A DNA stretch of 64,000 bases from CALCLY01 sp900552775. GTDB taxonomy: Bacteria; Bacillota; Clostridia; UMGS1883; UMGS1540. The notes below the pieces were generated by a model. That model was not told the origin of the DNA. It saw only the letters and a program-made list of their open reading frames with translations, and ran no database searches. Where the stretch lies: positions 1 to 64,000 of the forward strand of contig CALCLY010000012.1 of the NCBI GenBank assembly GCA_937966555.1, given 5' to 3'. The translations under genes were made by a program, and so were the position numbers. Numbering within the stretch: the first letter of the stretch is position 1; each line of letters begins with the position of its first letter. This document shows, piece after piece, positions 59,948-64,000 of the stretch.

Positions 59948-61792
59948 CGTGCTCAGCAGTATAAAACCACGACTTTTAATTATTGCTTCATCACCCAAAA
60001 TATCGGCGTTTTGGGCAAAAAGAATTTTGGATTCGCCGATATTTATTTTTATGTTTTCGTCCGAAGCGTTTGCGTATACAATTATTGTGTCACTCTCACA
60101 TGCCCTTTTTGCTGCAAAAAGAGCATTGCCGCTTTCAGTAATTTCGAAACTGCCGTATTTCAAAGCGGCATGAGACGCTTTTATTTTGCAAAGCTTTACA
60201 TAAAAATCATGAAGAGTTTTGTTTATTTCGTTCCATTTGAAATACCCGCGGTTTAAAGGATCTTCAAACCCCTGCATTCCTATTTCGTCTCCGTAATATA
60301 TACACGCGCTGCCGGGAAGCATAAACTGCAGAAAAGCGCAGAATCTTTCGGTTTCAAGTGCGGAAGCAAGTAATCCCTCCGGAATTTTGTAATTTGCTTT
60401 TTCTGTTTTGCTCATGCTAAAATCAGCACCGGACAGAACTGTCAGAATTCTTGCGGTGTCGTGAGTGGAGAGGCTGTTCATGACGCAGTCTAAAATAGGC
60501 TTGGGATAATTTTCGGCAATGGTCATAATTTCGTCGCAAAAGCGCTGAACAGACATATTTCCCAAGGCATATGAGATTACAGCATTTTTGTACGGATAAT
60601 TCATAACGGAATCAAGTTCATTGTTTGTAAAATATGTGCGCCGTACATTATATGCCACTTTGTTTGATGCGTCCTCCCAAACTTCGCCGAGAAGAATAGC
60701 GGAGGGTTTTATCTCTTTGACGCGCTTATGCAAAGCTGCGATAAATTCGTCCGGAAGTTCATCCGCAACATCAAGACGAAATCCGTCTGCGCCGAGGTTC
60801 AGCCAGTGTGCACACACGCTGTCGGAATTATTTATTATAAAATCCATGTAAGAAGGCGTTGTTTCTTTTACGGCAGGAAGACTTGAGATGCCCCACCAGC
60901 TTTCGTATTTATCCGGGTAATGAGAAAAAGTATACCATTCCCTGTACGGCGAATTCGGATTGCTTACAGCGCCGTTGCCGAATTTTCCGAATCTGTCAAA
61001 ATAAACGCTGTTATCTCCTGTGTGGGAAAACACGCCGTCCAGAATAATTTTAATTCCGAGTGAATGTGCTTTGCTGCAAAGAGCGGCAAAATCTTTTTCG
61101 TCTCCCAAAAGAGGGTCTATTTTTTTATAATCCGCCGTATCATATCTGTGATTTGAATATGCATGAAAAATCGGGTTTAAATATATAACGGAAACGGAGA
61201 GCTCCGCAATATACGGAAGTTTTTTGGCAATTCCGGAAAGTGTTCCTCCGAAAAAATCACAGTTTAGAATATCGCCGCTGTTATCCGGCAAAAAGTCCGG
61301 AACGTCATCGGTATTTTTGTGAATGCGAAACGGTGTGAGCTTTTCGGAAAGATCCGAAGGCATATTAAACCTGAAAAATCTGTCCGGAAATATCTGATAC
61401 ATAACGGCGCCTTTAAATTCATGGGGTGTATCATAATTCTTGTCAAAGCATGTAAGCTGCCACATCTCGCCGGCTTCCATATTTGTATCGTGTTCATTTA
61501 ATTTGTAAAGCCGAAAAGAAGAGTCGGGCTTTGAAATTTCAAAGAAATAGAAATAAAGCCCGCTGCACTCCAAAGAGAAATCAGCGCTGAAGTAATCATA
61601 TCCGTTGACATGAGCGGTTTTACACATTGGAAAGCTTACTGTGAACCCGTCATCTCTTTTTAAAACAATCTGTGCAAAAAGAGCATTAACGCTTTCGGGT
61701 ATATAAATTGTAACGGTGCATTTTTCGTCCGTACGGACGCAGCCAAAAGGTGTTTTGTGCTCTGCCTTCTGGCTGTCGTACAGTATTCGCAA
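59945..61792 (-). CDS. GH13 alpha-glucan hydrolase (neopullulanase/maltogenic-amylase-like)
   Basis: A 615-aa cytoplasmic enzyme without signal peptide. An N-terminal beta-sandwich (1-~120) is followed by the TIM barrel from FKGAVMYQIFPDRFF. Conserved regions: ILDGVFSHTG (region I), GFRLDVADELP with the nucleophile Asp, ILLGEVWEDAS with the acid Glu, and LSTHDTARIL with the transition-state Asp. A C-terminal beta domain completes it. Such enzymes trim maltodextrins or glycogen. TTG 61792 has AAAGGA about 10 bases upstream; the start lies seven bases after glgP, so the two genes form an operon. Confidence 0.92.
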   Translation of the reverse strand: MRILYDSQKAEHKTPFGCVRTDEKCTVTIYIPESVNALFAQIVLKRDDGFTVSFPMCKTAHVNGYDYFSADFSLECSGLYFYFFEISKPDSSFRLYKLNEHDTNMEAGEMWQLTCFDKNYDTPHEFKGAVMYQIFPDRFFRFNMPSDLSEKLTPFRIHKNTDDVPDFLPDNSGDILNCDFFGGTLSGIAKKLPYIAELSVSVIYLNPIFHAYSNHRYDTADYKKIDPLLGDEKDFAALCSKAHSLGIKIILDGVFSHTGDNSVYFDRFGKFGNGAVSNPNSPYREWYTFSHYPDKYESWWGISSLPAVKETTPSYMDFIINNSDSVCAHWLNLGADGFRLDVADELPDEFIAALHKRVKEIKPSAILLGEVWEDASNKVAYNVRRTYFTNNELDSVMNYPYKNAVISYALGNMSVQRFCDEIMTIAENYPKPILDCVMNSLSTHDTARILTVLSGADFSMSKTEKANYKIPEGLLASALETERFCAFLQFMLPGSACIYYGDEIGMQGFEDPLNRGYFKWNEINKTLHDFYVKLCKIKASHAALKYGSFEITESGNALFAAKRACESDTIIVYANASDENIKINIGESKILFAQNADILGDEAIIKSRGFILLST

Positions 61793-61798
61793 AGTGTA

Positions 61799-64000
61799 TC
61801 AGTCCTTTAAATTCCATATATTGTCCGCATATTCTTTCACTGCTCTGTCAGCTGAAAAAATACCGGCTTTGGCTATATTTACAAGTGACATATCCGTAAA
61901 CTTGTCTGCGTTTTTGTAAACGTCGGAAACGCGGTTTTGAGCCTTTACGTAAGAATCAAAATCGGCAAGGCACATATAGGCATCGGCGGTGCCGTTATAA
62001 TTGGTGATAAGCGATTTTGCAATATCGTCAAATCTTGTTCCCAATGCGTTTGATGTCAGCATATCTATTACGGCATGCAGTGCCGGGTTGGAATTATAAT
62101 ACTCAATCGGCGAATAGCCCTGTCTCCAAAGATTTTCAACTTCGGGAGCTTTAAGACCGAATAAGAACATATTGTCATCGCCGACCTGTTCGCATATTTC
62201 AACATTTGCGCCGTCAAGCGTACCGAGTGTCACGGCACCGTTTATCATAAGTTTCATGTTGCCCGTGCCTGACGCTTCTTTGCCGGCTATGGATATTTGC
62301 TCTGAAATTTCCGCCGCGGGAATAATTTTTTCTGCCAAGGATACTTTGTAGTCTTCGATAAATACAACTTTTATTTTGTCGCGTACCGCAGGATCTGAAT
62401 TTACAGTGTTTGCCGCAGCGTAAATAAGTCTGATTATCTGCTTTGCCATAACATAGCCTGCAGACGCTTTCGCAGCAAATATAAATGTTCTCGGCGGTAT
62501 ATCAAGAGACGGATTTTCTTTAATTCTTCTGTACATATCAAGAATCTGCATTACGTTTAAAAGTTGGCGCTTATATTCGTGCAGTCTTTTAACCTGTACG
62601 TCAAAAATAGAATCGGGGTCAACGTTTATGCCGCTTGTTTTGCTTATATATTCGGCAAGATGGAGTTTATTGCCGTGTTTAATGCGGCGAAGTTCCGCCA
62701 AAATGTCCTTGTTGCCTTTGTATGCCATAAGTTTTGAAAGTTCCGATGCGTTTTTCTTGAATCCGTCTCCGATGAGGTCGGAAAGAAAATCGGTGAGTGC
62801 GGGGTTTGACTGACATAACCAGCGGCGGTATGCAATTCCGTTTGTTACGTTAGTGAATTTTTCGGGCTTTATGTTGTAGTAGTCCCTGAAAATGCTTTCC
62901 GTTAAAATTTTGCTGTGCAGCTTTGAAACGCCGTTTACTTTATGGCAGCATGCAAGACAGAGATTTGCCATTCTGATTTCGCCGTTTGAAATAACGGACA
63001 TATACTCGATTTTCGGAATATCTCCGGAATACACAGAGTTTAAGTGTATAAAGAGTCTGCGGTTAATTTCGCACACAATCTGGTAAACTCGCGGCATAAT
63101 CTCGCGGAAAAGTCCTTCGCTCCAGCGTTCCAGCGCCTCACTCATAACGGTATGATTTGTATATGTCAGCGTATTGCATGTGATCTCCCATGCATCGTCC
63201 CATCCATAGCCGTAGTTATCCATAAGTATTCTCATAAGTTCGGGAACACATAATGATGGGTGGGTGTCATTTATATGCACTGCAACTTTTTCTGCCAGAT
63301 TATCAAGTGTCTTGTATTTCTTCATGTGTTTTGAAAGAATTGACTGCAGAGAAGCGGACACAAGAAGATATTGCTGCCTGAGGCGAAGTCTCTTTCCATC
63401 TTCATGATCGTCTGCAGGATAGAGAATTTTTGATATAACCTCCGCCATTGTGTTTTCTTCCAGCGATTTAACGTATTCGCCTCTGGAAAAGGCCGTCATA
63501 TCAAGACTTTTTGGAGATTTTGCGCTCCAGAGAACAAGCTTGTTTACCGCATTTGAATTGTATCCTGATATAAGCATATCGTAAGGAATTGCAATAACTG
63601 TATCATAATTTTTGTGTATGGCTTTATATTTGCCGTCCGTCCATGTTTCTTCAACCTGACCTCCGAAACGGACTTCAACGGATTCGTCAGTTCTCGGAGT
63701 GAGCCAAACATCGCCGAGACCGAGCCAGTCATCGGGGAATTCCATCTGCCAGCCGTCAACTATTTTCTGCTTAAACACGCCAAATTCATATCTGATTGAA
63801 AATCCCGTTACGGGATAGCCGAGAGAGGATGCGGAGTCCATATAACAGGAGGCAAGTCTTCCGAGACCGCCGTTTCCGAGACCGGCATCCGGCTCAATTT
63901 CATAAAGCTTTTCTATATCCACACCTATATCCGCAAGAGCAGATTTAAATGTGTCTTCTATGCCGAGGTTGAAAAGGTTATTATGAAGCGATGTTCCGAC
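61799..64000 (-). CDS. glgP: Glycogen/maltodextrin phosphorylase (5' end outside the window)
   Basis: A GT35 phosphorylase releasing glucose-1-phosphate from alpha-1,4-glucans. About 733 residues are in the window; the frame is open through the right edge, where it reads VGTSLHNNLFNLGIEDTFKS. That leaves roughly 60-80 N-terminal residues outside. Family motifs are EPDAGLGNGGLGRLASCYMD, the PLP-lysine region EASGTGNMKLMINGAVTLGT, and LDGANVEI. It is upstream of, and coupled to, the GH13 gene. Confidence 0.96.
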   Translation of the reverse strand, partial: VGTSLHNNLFNLGIEDTFKSALADIGVDIEKLYEIEPDAGLGNGGLGRLASCYMDSASSLGYPVTGFSIRYEFGVFKQKIVDGWQMEFPDDWLGLGDVWLTPRTDESVEVRFGGQVEETWTDGKYKAIHKNYDTVIAIPYDMLISGYNSNAVNKLVLWSAKSPKSLDMTAFSRGEYVKSLEENTMAEVISKILYPADDHEDGKRLRLRQQYLLVSASLQSILSKHMKKYKTLDNLAEKVAVHINDTHPSLCVPELMRILMDNYGYGWDDAWEITCNTLTYTNHTVMSEALERWSEGLFREIMPRVYQIVCEINRRLFIHLNSVYSGDIPKIEYMSVISNGEIRMANLCLACCHKVNGVSKLHSKILTESIFRDYYNIKPEKFTNVTNGIAYRRWLCQSNPALTDFLSDLIGDGFKKNASELSKLMAYKGNKDILAELRRIKHGNKLHLAEYISKTSGINVDPDSIFDVQVKRLHEYKRQLLNVMQILDMYRRIKENPSLDIPPRTFIFAAKASAGYVMAKQIIRLIYAAANTVNSDPAVRDKIKVVFIEDYKVSLAEKIIPAAEISEQISIAGKEASGTGNMKLMINGAVTLGTLDGANVEICEQVGDDNMFLFGLKAPEVENLWRQGYSPIEYYNSNPALHAVIDMLTSNALGTRFDDIAKSLITNYNGTADAYMCLADFDSYVKAQNRVSDVYKNADKFTDMSLVNIAKAGIFSADRAVKEYADNIWNLKD

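Noticed and set aside
1..64000. CRISPR arrays, rRNA genes or prophage structural genes
   Set aside because: No regularly spaced repeats, rRNA-like stretches or phage structural proteins were seen.

Overview
The window looks like a chromosome segment of an anaerobic, endospore-forming Clostridia bacterium, probably an uncultured gut-type lineage. The evidence is a complete spoIIIAA-AH operon, pyruvate:ferredoxin oxidoreductase, a glycyl radical enzyme with its activase, MecA, a LexA/Y-polymerase/YolD cassette and perfect sigma-A type promoters (several TTGACA-N17-TATAAT). Secreted proteins with copper-amine-oxidase-like, InlB-type and SLH-type domains fit a Gram-positive-type Clostridia. A species cannot be named from sequence alone.

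Region 1 (1-6.3 kb) is accessory DNA. It holds a MobA/MobL relaxase running off the left edge with an ATC in the start position, a small membrane protein, a dense series of hairpins that may be an oriT, a DUF3847-type partner, a 659-aa surface protein, damaged secreted/SLH genes, and a scrap heap of an IS481-type transposase fused to an AraC pseudogene. Region 2 (6.3-9.2 kb) is an AraC regulator divergent from an EamA transporter and an intracellular GH20-like glycosidase. Region 3 (9.15-11.29 kb) carries tRNA-Ala(CGC) and an OPA-type transporter, bracketed by two 106-bp direct repeats that copy the convergent ends of the GH20 and metH genes.

Region 4 (11.3-28.9 kb) is mostly housekeeping on the minus strand: metH with a separately encoded activation domain, metF and ychF; the SOS cassette lexA-polymerase-yolD; sbcDC; por; tmcAL. 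On the plus strand lies an alpha/beta hydrolase with a perfect promoter but an in-frame TGA at codon 13. Region 5 (29.0-33.5 kb) is spoIIIAA-AH, the mother-cell part of the forespore channel.

Region 6 (33.5-46 kb) begins with a promoter, a 37-codon ORF overlapping a strong attenuator-like terminator, and an ANTAR regulator, followed by carA and an unusual in-frame carB-dapF fusion. Next come an NlpC/P60 hydrolase, a protein that looks like a type-2 OMP decarboxylase without its catalytic residues, nagB, an aldo/keto reductase, mecA, a zinc-ribbon protein and a TetM-like translation GTPase. Region 7 (46-54.1 kb) is a regulated catabolic locus: Gfo/Idh oxidoreductase, two AraC regulators, a glycyl radical enzyme of unknown substrate, its activase, a zinc alcohol dehydrogenase and an SGNH hydrolase. 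Region 8 (54.1-59.9 kb) is the pyrimidine operon pyrC-K-D-F-E-B-I, which with carAB completes UMP synthesis. Region 9 (59.9-64 kb) is alpha-glucan breakdown: a GH13 enzyme and glycogen phosphorylase, cut by the right edge.

The most interesting items are the glycyl radical enzyme locus, the CarB-DapF fusion, the OMP-decarboxylase-like pseudoenzyme, the attenuator-ANTAR leader ahead of carAB, and the repeat-flanked tRNA/transporter segment.
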